Assembly: GCF_040436345.1 (NCBI RefSeq)
Contig: NC_133237.1
Span: 27,518,735 to 27,582,734 of the forward strand
Length of the DNA stretch: 64,000 nt
Direction: 5' to 3'
Origin: Pagrus major
Taxonomy: Eukaryota > Chordata > Actinopteri > Spariformes > Sparidae
The notes beneath the pieces were generated by a model. The model was not told the DNA's origin. It was given only the letters and a program-made list of their open reading frames with translations, and did no database searches. Below, one piece after another: positions 28,105 through 63,300 of this stretch (positions are counted from its first letter, which is position 1; every line of letters starts with the position of its first letter). Made by a program: the position numbers and the translations under genes.

Positions 28105-30989
28105 CTCGCCTGTTATCTGGAGTCTTTACGAACGCACTAGAAGACTGACAGAGCGTTTAATTTTCCACTGAGAAAATATCAAGTCATTATTTTTGCAGAG
28201 TTGGTTCAATGAGCCACTTCAGATTGAGATACTAACTCCTACTAATTGGACACATTATGTTTATTTCTGGTTGTTTTTGTCAGATTTCTGTCGGCTGCTG
28301 GAGGCAAATATTAGTTTGTGATGATCTCAGTCTGTAACTGATGGGCTTCATGATGTCAGCAGCTGTTAACGAGCTCGTCACACAGCTCATTACTGTTAGA
28401 TCATGGTCTTGTTGCAGCTGTGGAGCTAGAGGCCTGTGTCTTTTATATTCGGGTCCAAAATGAAACCTCACGGTTGATTCAGTGTAACTCTGGTGTCTGC
28501 TGGTTCCTCCTTCAGATGGTTGGAGGTGATGTCGTCTCTTCTGCCTTTGATGATTGAACTTGATGTCAGCAGCCTTAATGAAATTCAACGACGCGTCGGA
28601 GCAGTTAAACGTGTCTCTACCTGCTGTTTTACTGTGTGAACTACAGGAAGCGACTCTGGTGTGCTCGGGTGGTGGAGGAGGTGGTGGAGGGAGTTTCAGG
28701 AGCTTTCTGTCATTGTGATGTTCTGCTCGGTGCCATACAGAACGCTGCTGAGGAGCAGGAGGCTCGTTAAATGTTGACTCGTTGGTTTTGTGCTGTGACA
28801 GTAGGGGGCACTACATTGACCAGAATGCACTGCTGCAGTTGGAGCTCCAGACGATGAAGAGCTGAGCAGTTAATGAGCATTTCTTCAGGTCCTGCAGCTC
28901 GTTAGAGGACAGCTGAGACTTCAGAGTGAGTCGAGTTACTAATCAGTGACTTACTGTGGATGAGGAGTCAAACAGGGACGTTTTATTATTGATTAATCTG
29001 AAGATTAGAGCTGAAACTTTGTTGATTATTGAACAGAAAGTAAGAAATTAATCTGCAGCAGTTTATTAATGATCAATTCAGCAAAAATATGTTTCCAGCT
29101 TCTTAAACGGGACTTTTTCTTCAACCAACTGAATATCAAAAACAAAACGACCGGTCATTTCTAACTAAACCACCAGAAGCACTTTTGTCCCTGGAGGAGG
29201 TTCATGGATGATGCAGAGCCACTCTGTTAATTACAAAATGGTAATATTGATTTGGTAAATTCTCCTGAACATCACCTGCTGAGACCGAGAGGTCATGAAA
29301 AATGTTGATAAACGGTTAAAACATCCAGTTTCTGTGGTCAAAAACTCGACCAAAGCTCCTGGAACAAAGAAAGAAAAGAGACGAAGCCTGAAAACATAAA
29401 CAACATAAAGAATTCTAACGTTTTGTTTGAAAAACACTTTTACATAATTAATCGTGTTAAACGACATCCAGTTTAAATCAGTTCAGTAGAAGATGTTTTA
29501 AAGATGTCGATGAAGGAACGTTTGAGCTCATCTGACAAAAAACACTGAGAGAAAATTGCTGCTACAAACAATTAATGTAGAAAATACTCAGCAGATTAAT
29601 CGCTAATGAAAACAGTCATTAGCTGCAGCCTTACTGCTGATTATTCCTCCGCTAATTGTTCTTTATAACATCAGAAAACTGTCATCTAAAACATAATTGA
29701 ATTGTTTTTTTCCGAAACTCAACGAGATTCAGTTTACAAACAGAAAAGAGAGAAAATGTTGACGTTGGAGAAGCTGGAAACATCAGCAGGACTTTAAAAT
29801 GGATCGTTATCAGATTAGTTGCTGATGAATCTTCTGAGGATCGTCTGTTGGTATGAAATCAGCTGTGACGTTCTCCAGACTCATCCGTTGCTGTTTCTGT
29901 GTGCAGTCGATGTAAATGTGTGGCTTTAGACTAAAGTGCCTATAAAGAAGTAACGTGGAGGTGTGTTTGCGACTGACTGCAGGGAGGCTGTGGTTCTGTT
30001 GGGTCTGTTGGTTCTGTTGGGTCTGTTTGGAGGCACTGTGTTGGTCTGTGAGGTCGGTCACACGGTGCCTTCAGTCCGTCTGTCGAAGGTCGTCTGAACT
30101 GATCTGAGCTCAGCTTCAGGTTGAAATGTTGCTGAAGAGGAGCCCGATGAGGTGAATTAACTTTTGTCGCTCAATAAAATCTTTTCTATGATTCAACATG
30201 TTTGTCTAATTGTTTTTGTTTATAAAATACTTTTGCAGAACTCTTCAAACGTTTTGTTCAAAATCAAAAGATATTTATTTTATTGTGATATGAAGAAGAA
30301 AAGCAGCAAATTATTTCATTTGAGAAGCTGAATATTTGAGATTATTTAGCTTTTCTGTTGTTTCTGCTTGAAAAATATCTGAAATTATGAACCGATTATG
30401 AAAGAAGTCGCCCGATATCTTTCTGTCACCTGATAACCTGCTAATCAACCAGCTATCCTGGTTTTATATTAAAAAAATCTAGTATAAAGTAAATCTAAGT
30501 ATGACTCTATACTGTCAAACACTGGCCTCTTAAAAGAAAGGGGAGTTCATCATAAAAACAAACCGTGAGCAGAATGTGATTTAATCAGGTATGAAAGGGT
30601 TAATTTGTTTGTTTTATTTCAGAAATAAAATCAGTTCAATAAGATTTGAAACTGAAACAAACTTGTTGTAAAACTGCAGATTTTTAGATTCACAGGGATT
30701 AAATTAGACCTGTAATAAAGAACCCAACAGTCACTCCAGTAAAAGTAAAGATATCATGTCAACATGTTACTTTGTTAACAGTGAAAGTCACCCGTATGAA
30801 CAGTACTCGAGTAACAGTATCTGATATTAAAAGTACTTAAGTACCAAAAATTCTACTAAAAGTGAATGATACATATACTGTATTGACATGTTTGTTTATA
30901 TTGTAAACTATTGATCGACTGATGATCAGATCTGATAAAGATAAGTAAAGAAGCATGAAAAGAAAGTACACATAGCCGTACCAATGATG

Positions 30990-31407
30990 AAATGTAACTA
31001 AGTACATTTACTCAAGTACTACAGTTTGAACCTGTACTTGAGTATTTCCATTTTCTGCTGCTTTATTCTTCTACTCCACTACATTTATATCTGATCCCTT
31101 TAGTTACTTGTTACTTTGCAGATTACATGCTGCATCAGAGCCAAAGTAGCTCATTTGAAATTAATTTATTTGGATGTAAATGCATGTAAATATATGGGTC
31201 AGTTTTTGAGTTAATATTTCATTTCATTTCATTTCAATTCAATTATTTCATTTAATATCAGATACTTAAGATAAGATTTAAGAAGAGTTACTGTAACTTA
31301 ATATTTCTTTACTTTTACTCAAGTATGACTCTTGGGTACTTTTTACGACACTGCCTCTCCTCCTGAGTGCAGCAGTCCTACTTGAGTAAATGTACTTAGT
31401 TACATTT
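30990..31407. mobile_element. MITE-like element with 29-bp perfect terminal inverted repeats
   Basis: The 29 bases at 30990-31018 are the exact reverse complement of 31379-31407; both contain AACTAAGTACATTTACTC. The whole is 418 bp with no coding capacity. The interior has GTACTTGAGTATTTCCATTT and CTTTGCAGATTACATGCTGC, shared with the other copies in this window. It is a non-autonomous element. I could not see a target-site duplication and do not know the parent family. Diverged fragments of the family also precede it from about 30715. Confidence 0.8.
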
Positions 31408-31464
31408 AACTGCTTTTCATAAAAACCTGTTTTCGTGTCTTATTGTGACATCTAACAGGCAGTA

Positions 31465-31518
31465 ACACACACTTCCGGTCCGGCCTTTTATTTTTGAAGC
31501 ACCTCCGGAAGTGTGTGT
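31465..31518. promoter_or_regulatory. inverted ETS-type motif pair upstream of mxra7
   Basis: ACACACACTTCCGG at 31465-31478 is mirrored by CCGGAAGTGTGTGT at 31505-31518, making 14-base arms. Each arm holds the ETS/GABP core CCGGAAGT. The pair lies about 150-200 bases upstream of the mxra7 ATG, in a CG-rich stretch without a TATA box. It is a plausible core promoter element. Confidence 0.5.
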
Positions 31519-31665
31519 GTCGGTGTTTAGCCCGCGCGGAGGAGAGGCTGAGCTCAGTGTGTGTGTGACCGCAGCCTGATACACACACCGTCCTCCTCTC
31601 ACACGCACGCACACACACACACACACCGAACACACTTCAACTTTATCTGCATTTAATAATCCGCC

Positions 31666-55965
<24,300 letters not shown>

Positions 55966-57309
55966 GGCCCCGCCCCTCATCACGTCCTGTTACCGTGGCA
56001 ACACTAAAACTTGAATGTAAAAGTAGTTTAGTAGATTTAAATTTCCAAAGATGAAACATGTTCCAGTTAAATGTTTTATTTGTGGCTCTGCAGCGCCGAG
56101 AGACTCGACAGTGTCGCGATTAAAGCTGCGATTATTGATCGCCGATCACACAGATCAATACGTTACTGACGGGGATATTACACAGTGTTATATTTTATAA
56201 ACTTTACATTATTCAACATCTGTCAGCAGCTGTTCAAAGTTCAAAGTTAGCTTCATGCTAACGTCAGTGTTAGCTATGTTTAGTTTTACCGTCTCTTAAT
56301 TAAAACAGATCGCAAACTAGTTCTGACGAAGAGGTTAGTCGTTAACTATTTACAGCTGCTAACTGCAGGTGGAGCTGTTGTGTAGCTAACTGAACAAAAG
56401 CTAACGTTAGCATGCTAATATCTAGCCTGTTCAGAGTTAAAGAAGACGCTAAGAACGAGACAAAATGTGTCCATCAGTGAACTTTAGAGGAGCTGGTTGG
56501 TGGATTTTGTTTCCTCTGTTTTGAATCTTTATGCTAAGCTAAGCTAACCAGCTGCTAGCTGTAGCTTCATATTGTGCATACTGTACAGACATGAGACAGT
56601 CTGAACATCTGAGTCTGTGAGAGAGAAGAAGAGAGTTTGATCACCAGCTGATCAGCTTTGTTGATTAGAGAATATTATTATCTCCACGCTGGTTTTATCA
56701 GGATGAACCGGTGCCTTCTGGTTTACTGGATTTCTTCTTCAGGTTTGAAGCTCTCACACCTTCACACTGTCAGCACAACCAGTGAAGGTCTTATCTTCAT
56801 TTTTAACAATCAGAACCAAACGGACCGGCAGCACCGGACCAACAGGACGTCTGTCTTTAAAAACAGGAAGTGATGCACCTGAGAGGAAAACATCCATCAG
56901 ATCTTTCTTGAAATATGACGACTTTACTCTAAATATTCTTTAATATATTCAAAATATTTCAACTTTTTTCTTTTTGTCAGAGTTTTTATTTTAGAAAAAA
57001 GCCCCTGAAGTTACACCGGCTTGTATAGCAACTGTAGGTGCTGCATTCTGGGTAATGTAGTGTTTTCTGTCATGACTTTTGTGTGTTTTTAAATAGACAA
57101 TCTAACAGACTGGAGCCCGACAGATGTCCAGTGGGCTGATGTCTCACAGATTCATCAGGATCACAATATGAGCTGATATGACAACTTGTAGATGTGATCG
57201 TGCAGGAGAAGATGCTGTTTACTGTTTCTGAGCTCTGCATGACATATCTTAAACAATGTTTGTATCAGCTGATTAATATCAACATCAGCCCCAAACAGTC
57301 AGACAGTCA

Positions 57310-57357
57310 GTCAGTCATCCAGTCAGTCAGTCAGTCAGTCAGTCAGTCAGTCAGTCG
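57310..57357. repeat. (CAGT)n tandem repeat
   Basis: About 12 copies of CAGT with one interruption, in the presumed 3' UTR of mxra7. Confidence 0.9.
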
Positions 57358-57424
57358 GCTCCAACAGACTGTTTTTATTCTGAGTTTTTTTTAAATAAAA
57401 TGTGTTATAACTTTTTTTCATGAC

Positions 57425-57430
57425 AATAAA
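57425..57430 (+). terminator. candidate poly(A) signal of mxra7
   Basis: AATAAA in CATGACAATAAATC, about 1.46 kb after the stop codon. A 3' UTR of this length fits the gene, but other signals could be used. Confidence 0.35.
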
Positions 57431-57500
57431 TCTGTGAGTATAAAACATCTGGACTGTTTACTGATATTTTAATGCAAATACAAAAACATGTAACTTCAGT

Positions 57501-57552
57501 GAAGAAGAAGAAGAAGAAGAAGAAGTCTGTCTTCTTCTTCTTCTTCTTCTTC
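57501..57552. repeat. (GAA)n / (TTC)n inverted microsatellite hairpin
   Basis: A GAA run (57501-57525), five bases of spacer (TCTGT), then a CTT run (57531-57552). The two runs are complementary, giving a long perfect stem, and each alone is a triplex-prone purine/pyrimidine tract. Confidence 0.9.
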
Positions 57553-57639
57553 CTCTAACGTGTTCAGGAGGATCCGGGCTGAAGGCTGAACATGTTTCTG
57601 ACTGTATAAACTTCAACATCAAGAAGTCTGACTCAACTT

Positions 57640-58220
57640 CTTTACTCCAGTAAAAGAAGTGGAGTACAGGCTCTGAAGTTAAAGGCCAAAGTTGTCAGTA
57701 AAGTGAACTCAAGTAAAGTACAGCTACATGAAGAATATACTCAAGTATTTGTACTCCATTACTTCCTGTGCCTGTGTGTAAAACGAGCAGCTGTTCCTCA
57801 GGAGATGGTCAGACCGGTCCGGCTGCCTTCAGGTGTTTGTTGAACATGGAAACAATACATCCTCATACCTGAGCGGCTGAACAGGTGATATGTGTACGGG
57901 CTCCCCTCTGACCCTCACACCTTCTGTCCACGCCCCTGACAGCCTCGTAGAAAAGGCAGCAGGTGAATGAAGATGACTCACCTGAGCTCCTGTCATAACA
58001 AGCTTTCATTAATCCTCCTGTCTGCTCGCTCTGGACCGCAGTTTTGTCTCTTACCTGTGGACAGGTGAGACATTTACAACCCCTCAGTCTTCATCTGATC
58101 ACCTGAGACACCTCGTGCTGTTTCTGCCTCACTGGACTTTAACCTGAGCTCACCTGAGCTCACCTGACAGGAGAACAGTGAGGAGCAGAAGAGGAAGCCA
58201 GTGATTCAAACTCGTCCGTC
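57640..58220. other. intergenic region and probable promoter/5' UTR of st6galnac2
   Basis: A fragment of the ACTAAGTACATTTACTC family lies at about 57640-57775. The remaining ~440 bases before the ATG should hold the st6galnac2 promoter and leader. CACCTGAGCTC and AGGTGA words recur there (six or more CACCTG-type E-boxes). No TATA box is clear. Confidence 0.45.
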
Positions 58221-59229
58221 ATGAGGAGACGTCTCTTCCTGTTGGGGATTTTCTGTTTCATCATTTCCACCATTTTATACTCAAAGTACAGCGAGCCGAG
58301 CCCGGACAGGTGGGAGGACAGGTGAGCTCCGGTTCTGATCCACCGTCAGAAACTCTCACTGACCATTTACTCAAGTAAAAGTACTGATACCACCCTGTGA
58401 AAGGAATCTGTCACAAGTATAATCAGTAAACCTTTGTAATCTCATTATATTAATGTGAAATAGACATGATGAGTACTTTTACTTCTGTACTTTAATTATA
58501 TTTTCGTGGTAAAACTCTTGTACTTTTACTTTAGCAACATTTTAAATGGAGGACTTTTACTTGTAACTAAGTATTTCTTTCACAGTGGTTTGATTACTTT
58601 TACTCAGTGATGTAAAAAGTACACAAAAGTCAAACTCAAAATATTATTTTTTAAATTTTCCAGAAAACTTTCCACTACTAACTACTTTTACTTTGTACTT
58701 GTTTTATTTATTGCCAATGGAAATGAATCAGTTTAAAAAGTAACCAGTAACTAAAGTTATCAGATAAATGTGGTGAAGTAAAAAGTTCAGTATTTGTTTC
58801 CAAACTGTAGTGGAGCAGCACAAAATGTAAATACTCAAGTAAAGTACAAGTACCTCAAAACTGTATTTAAGTACAGTACTTAAGTAAATGTACTTAGTTA
58901 CATTCCATTACTGCTTTCATGTTTCTGATAAAAGAAAATCATTCAAAAATGTTTTACTTTGTCTCTGATGCAGCATGTAATCTGTAAAGTAACTAGTAAC
59001 TGAAGTAGTTAAATACATGTAGTGGAGTAAAAAGTACAATATTTGCCTCTGAGATGTAAAAGTGGAGTAGAAGAAGAAAGTAAAATATACTTTAGTACCT
59101 TGAAAATGTACATGAGTAAGTTTACTCTGATGATTTGGTCTGAAGGAGAAATATAAAGTACAACTACCTCAAAGTACAGTACTTGAGTAAATGTACTCAG
59201 TTACTAGTGTTAAATCTGTCAGTGTATGA

Positions 59230-59293
<64 letters not shown>

Positions 59294-62022
59294 TGTCAGT
59301 CAGCAGACAGCAGGTGGTGACGATGAGTTCAACTGGACCAACATCTCAGCAGCTCATCAAGAAGAAGAGACAGTAAGTTCTTCTTCTTCTTCTTCTTCTT
59401 CTTCTTCTCCTTCTCCTTCTTCTCCTCCTTCTCCTTCTTCTTCTCCTCCTTCTCCTTCTTCTTCTTCTTCTCCTTCTTCTTCTTCTTCTTCTTCTTCTTC
59501 TTCTTCTTCTACAGAAGTTTTAAAAAGTCTCTCTGGTCTCTCTGGTCTTTTTATATTTCACAGCATCTCTTTAAACATCTCAGTGATCCACAGCTGATGT
59601 TTCCTTCATGTTTCATTCTGTTCATCAGCACGCTGAAGCTCGATGTTCTCTGAGGAAAGCAGTGAGGAACAATGTTCTCCTCAGAAACCGGTTCAGGTTC
59701 TCGGTGCCGGTTCTTCAGTGGGCCGGAAGTTTCTCCAAACAGTCCTGGGACCAGCTGAAGGACCAAGCACCGCCATCTGGCTGGAAGGGACTTCCTGTCA
59801 ACGGTAAACTTCTTCAGACTGGTTTAACTTGAGTCAGGTAGTGGAGCAGCAGTAATATCAATATTTAATATTCAATATTTAATATTTACGTCAACACTTG
59901 AAGTATTTGACGTAGTTTCAGCTGATAACACTCAGAGTTCTGATGCTGTTTGTCTTCTGGGCCTCAGTGGTTCGGTCGGCGCTCTCCCTCCTCAACAGCT
60001 CCCGTCTGATCCGTCGAGGTTCACCTGACAGGTGCGTTCGCTGTGCTGTGGTGGGAAACGGAGGAATCCTGCGAGGCTCCGGTCAGGGGCGCAACATCGA
60101 CAGCCACGACTTCGTCTTCAGGTGACACCAGGACACCTCAACACGTGTTTTCAGTCATTTGTAAGAGTTTAGTTATATAAAATGACACGTATCAGTTGTT
60201 AGTATTATCCTGCTGCTGCTTCACTTCCAGTCCCCGCCTCCTCTGGGTTGGTTGATCTCCTGTCTGTTGAACGGGTCAGGATGCGTCCTCCACTCGTCCC
60301 CCTTCATTGTGTGGGTTCCTCCAGGATCTAGTTTAGGTTCCCTCTTGTTTAACATTTACATGCACTGAGGTGAAGCCTGCGTAGACGTGCCAGTGATTTC
60401 CATCACTATGCAGATGACACCCAGCTGTATCTTCAGATAAATCCTCATTGAAATGAAAAATTTGATGTCCAGAAACTAAATAATTCAAAATCAGATGTAA
60501 TAATAACTACTGTACCGTGTGTGCTGGCAGCATTGATAATCTCTCCACTGTCTGGGTGCCTGCACAGAGGCCCACGACCTTGGTGTGATCTTTGACTCAG
60601 ATTTGACTAAAACGCTTCAGTCCTGCTTTTGCACAACCCAGCGAGCTCACTGAGGTCCGGTCACTCCTCTCGTCTGCAGACTTAGAAGATGACATCAATG
60701 CTTTAATCTCTTCCAGACTCGACTTTTGCGAGGCACTTTAAAGGTGCTTTATAAATGGAGTTACTGTCTGTTTAAAAATACTGTTTCGATGCTGGTCAGC
60801 AGATTTTGGTAAAAACGCGTCTCCTCTGTCGTCAGGATGAACGGAGCTGTGATCAAAGGTTTTGAAGAAGACGTGGGGACGAAGATTTCCTTCTATGGTT
60901 TCACCACCAACACCATGAAGAACGGACTCCGGATGTACCGCAAAGCCGGGTTCACCAAAATCCCCCAGAGTCCAGTGAGGACGCAGCCTGTTCTCCAGCT
61001 GCGGTTTAACTAATCCAGACTGACGTTATCAGGATAAAATAATCCAGATTATTCTCCACATAATTAGTTTTTTGGTCTTTAATTCTTTTTGTTCACAGCT
61101 TCTACATCTATTAATTTGATTCTGTTAATTATATCAACACGAGCCGTTTGTATCTGAAGTGACCTCCATCTTCATCTTCATCTTCTTCTTCTTCTTCTTC
61201 TTCTTCTTCTCCTTCTGCAGGAGATAAACTACATCTTCATCCCATCAGACCTCAGGGATTATGTGATGATGGCGGCTGCTCTTCAGGATCAGACTGTCGG
61301 CTCGGGTCGGGACAAAGGAGACATGTGAGTCTGAATCAAACACATTAAATCCTGCAGCACGAGGAGATCCACTGTAGGTTTGTGACTTTAACACAGTAGA
61401 ACAGACAGAAAGACTCTGATGTCTCATGTAGTGACAGGAACCTCTCTCCGTCCTGTAACGCTGCGTTTTGACCTGCAGGTGGCAGCACAACACCTGAACG
61501 CTCAGCACTGATCCTGAAAACACTAAACTTGTGTTTGTACTCGTTATTTAATTTTATTTTAAAGTTATTGTCTTTGAGGGGAACAAGCTTGTGTTACTGA
61601 CTGATAAATACATGAAACTTGTATTTGAGTAAATGTACTCAATTACATTCCACCACAGCTGAGAGTCCAGGATCGTTGTTGTTGTTGTTGTTGTTGTTGT
61701 TGATCCAGGTTGTGTCTCTGACAGGCCCTCTAGATATTTTGGTCACAAACCTCCAGAAGACTTCAGGATGCTCCACCCACATTTTATTTCCTACCTGACC
61801 GACAGGTGAAGGACGGCTGTGATTGGTCGATATTTTGATATTGATTATTAAATCTGTGCTGATATTTAAATATTCGTCAGTAACAGACGTGAATCTTCTC
61901 TCCGTGTTTTTATCAGTTTCCTGTCATCTCGTCGGAGGACCAGCATCAAGTTCGGTCACCTGTACATACCGAGCACCGGAGCTCTGATGCTGCTGACCGC
62001 CCTGCACACCTGTGACCAGGTG

Positions 62023-62063
<41 letters not shown>

Positions 62064-62393
62064 TCAGTATTTTATTATATTTATTGATATTTGAGACATT
62101 CAGATTATTATAAATGAGATGGTGGAGACCTGATGTCAACACTGATGGACTGATGGACGTCTTGTCTGTCCCTCCTGCAGGTTTCTGCTTACGGCTTCAT
62201 CACCAGGAACTACGCAGACTTCTCGGATCATTACTACGACTCCAGGCCGAGGCCTCTGAGGTTCTTCGCCAACCACGACCTGAGGATGGAGAGCCGGCTG
62301 TGGGAGACGCTGCACCAGAGCAGAGTGATGAGGCTGTACCAGAGGGGGGGGGCTGACCCAGAGGGGGGGGCTGACCCAGAGGGGGGGGGCTGA
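58221..62393 (+). CDS. st6galnac2: st6galnac2, alpha-N-acetylgalactosaminide alpha-2,6-sialyltransferase 2
   Basis: Nine coding exons: 58221-58321, 59300-59372, 59629-59803, 59968-60121, 60836-60974, 61221-61324, 61725-61805, 61917-62019 and 62181-62393. The total is 1143 nt, or 380 aa (human 374). It is a type II Golgi protein: MRRR, then a membrane anchor at residues about 5-20. Sialyl motif L is at about residues 139-185 ([14 protein letters not shown], then [20 protein letters not shown]). Motif S is at about 292-315 ([19 protein letters not shown]). C142 and C308 are the conserved disulfide pair. The HxxxxE (VS) motif is HDLRME. The enzyme adds sialic acid in alpha-2,6 linkage to GalNAc of O-glycans. 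Human ST6GALNAC2 ends at LYQR; here about 18 more residues of Gly-Gly-Ala-Asp-Pro-Glu repeat follow. The exon 1 donor is placed at 58321; an in-phase donor 12 bases earlier is possible. Confidence 0.95.
58360..59210. repeat. ACTAAGTACATTTACTC-type repeats in st6galnac2 intron 1
   Basis: Two or more nested or tandem, diverged copies filling most of the intron. Phrases such as GTAAATGTACTTAGTTACAT and ACTCAAGTAAAGTACAAGTA recur in both orientations. Confidence 0.65.
59230..59292. repeat. (TG)n microsatellite just before st6galnac2 exon 2
   Basis: About 63 bases of TG ending eight bases before the exon 2 acceptor. A TG-rich tract next to a 3' splice site can modulate exon inclusion, as known for CFTR exon 9. 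Confidence 0.92.
59376..59512. repeat. (CTT)n pyrimidine tract in st6galnac2 intron 2
   Basis: About 137 bases of CTT with CTC interruptions, filling more than half of a 256-base intron. On the plus strand it is pure C/T. The repeat gives a poly-Ser pseudo-frame. Confidence 0.93.
60225..60775 (+). mobile_element. degenerate non-LTR retrotransposon (LINE) fragment in st6galnac2 intron 4
   Basis: Pieces of a reverse transcriptase domain can be read on the plus strand: [13 protein letters not shown] near 60330-60362, then [10 protein letters not shown] near 60402-60435 (the YADD catalytic box). Further on is a remnant of the usual downstream SRLDFC phrase near 60714-60731. The 3' end has a GCACTTTAAAGGTGCTTTAT phrase typical of L2/Rex-type fish LINEs. 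The frames are broken and the fragment is old. Confidence 0.75.
61160..61214. repeat. CTT repeat before st6galnac2 exon 6
   Basis: TCTTCATCTTCATC followed by CTT units, forming an extended polypyrimidine tract that ends at the exon 6 acceptor (CTTCTGCAG). Confidence 0.85.
61677..61702. repeat. (GTT)n repeat
   Basis: Eight or nine GTT units in intron 6 of st6galnac2. Confidence 0.85.
62026..62061. repeat. (CA)n microsatellite
   Basis: About 36 bases of CA immediately after the exon 8 donor of st6galnac2. Confidence 0.92.
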
Positions 62394-62416
62394 CCCAGAG
62401 GGGGGGGCTGACCCAG
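62341..62416 (+). repeat. G-run tandem repeat spanning the st6galnac2 stop codon
   Basis: Four units of roughly 18 bases, each a run of 7-9 G followed by CTGACCCAGA. The first three units are translated as Gly/Ala/Asp/Pro/Glu residues. A one-base longer G run in the third brings TGA into frame at 62391. The four G runs are close enough to form a G-quadruplex. Confidence 0.9.
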
Positions 62417-62661
62417 GAGAGAGACGGGCCTCTGGTTCAGTTTGATTTTTAAATCATCTTGTTCAGGACTCAAGAACATTTTTAAATCCGTCCACAGATT
62501 TTTCTACAGATTTTCAAACATTTTGAGCAGCTGCAACATGTTTCACACCTGAGCTGATGGAAGCAGCTTCTGATGTCTGAATACATTATTTCATTTCAAC
62601 CAGCTTCAACAAAGTGTTTTTATTATTATTAAGTGTTTTTAAAACGTATTATACAGTTTTT

Positions 62662-62667
62662 AATAAA
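62662..62667 (+). terminator. candidate poly(A) signal of st6galnac2
   Basis: AATAAA about 270 bases after the stop. Another AATAAA follows at about 62804. Confidence 0.5.
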
Positions 62668-63217
62668 TACTTATTTTATACTGAATGTAGCTGCAGATTT
62701 TATACGATGATGTGTTGTTTTCTTTTTTCTTTAATTAGTTTTTAGTTCTGACGTCGTTTAATGAAATGAAACAGTTCATGTAATAAAATGATTCTTTTGT
62801 TTGAAATAAAATTTTGATTATTTGTAAATTCTTCTTTATTTATTCAAAAGTACCAATAAGATAATAATGTTGAAAATCTCCATGAAGAACAAAACACCCG
62901 TATGTTTTATATGTAAAGTCTGCAAAGTGACGACTGTCACAGATATTTGTAGATTTTTTAATCATAATATCTGATAGAAAAGATTAAAACAGCTCTATTA
63001 AATATTTGTATTTATATTATAAACAATGAACCCTCTGAGAGTTGCAGCTCTGTGTCTGTTAGTGGACTTTGTTTTATATTTTAACTATTTTACAGGCAGA
63101 GAAAGTGGCCGAGGCCTCGTCCGATCAATAACAGTGATGAGAAATGGTTTAATACAATAAAATAATGTCAGACTTTGTGTTTACAGTTCACTCTGCTGCC
63201 CCAAGAGGCCAAAACAT

Positions 63218-63300
<83 letters not shown>

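Larger units (their letters stand above)
27325..31465. other. intergenic region between jmjd6 and mxra7
   Basis: AT-rich sequence with short, domain-free open frames. It contains a (CA)n tract at 28050-28102 and the cleanest MITE-like copy at 30990-31407. Part of it may be extended jmjd6 3' UTR. No gene called. Confidence 0.55.
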
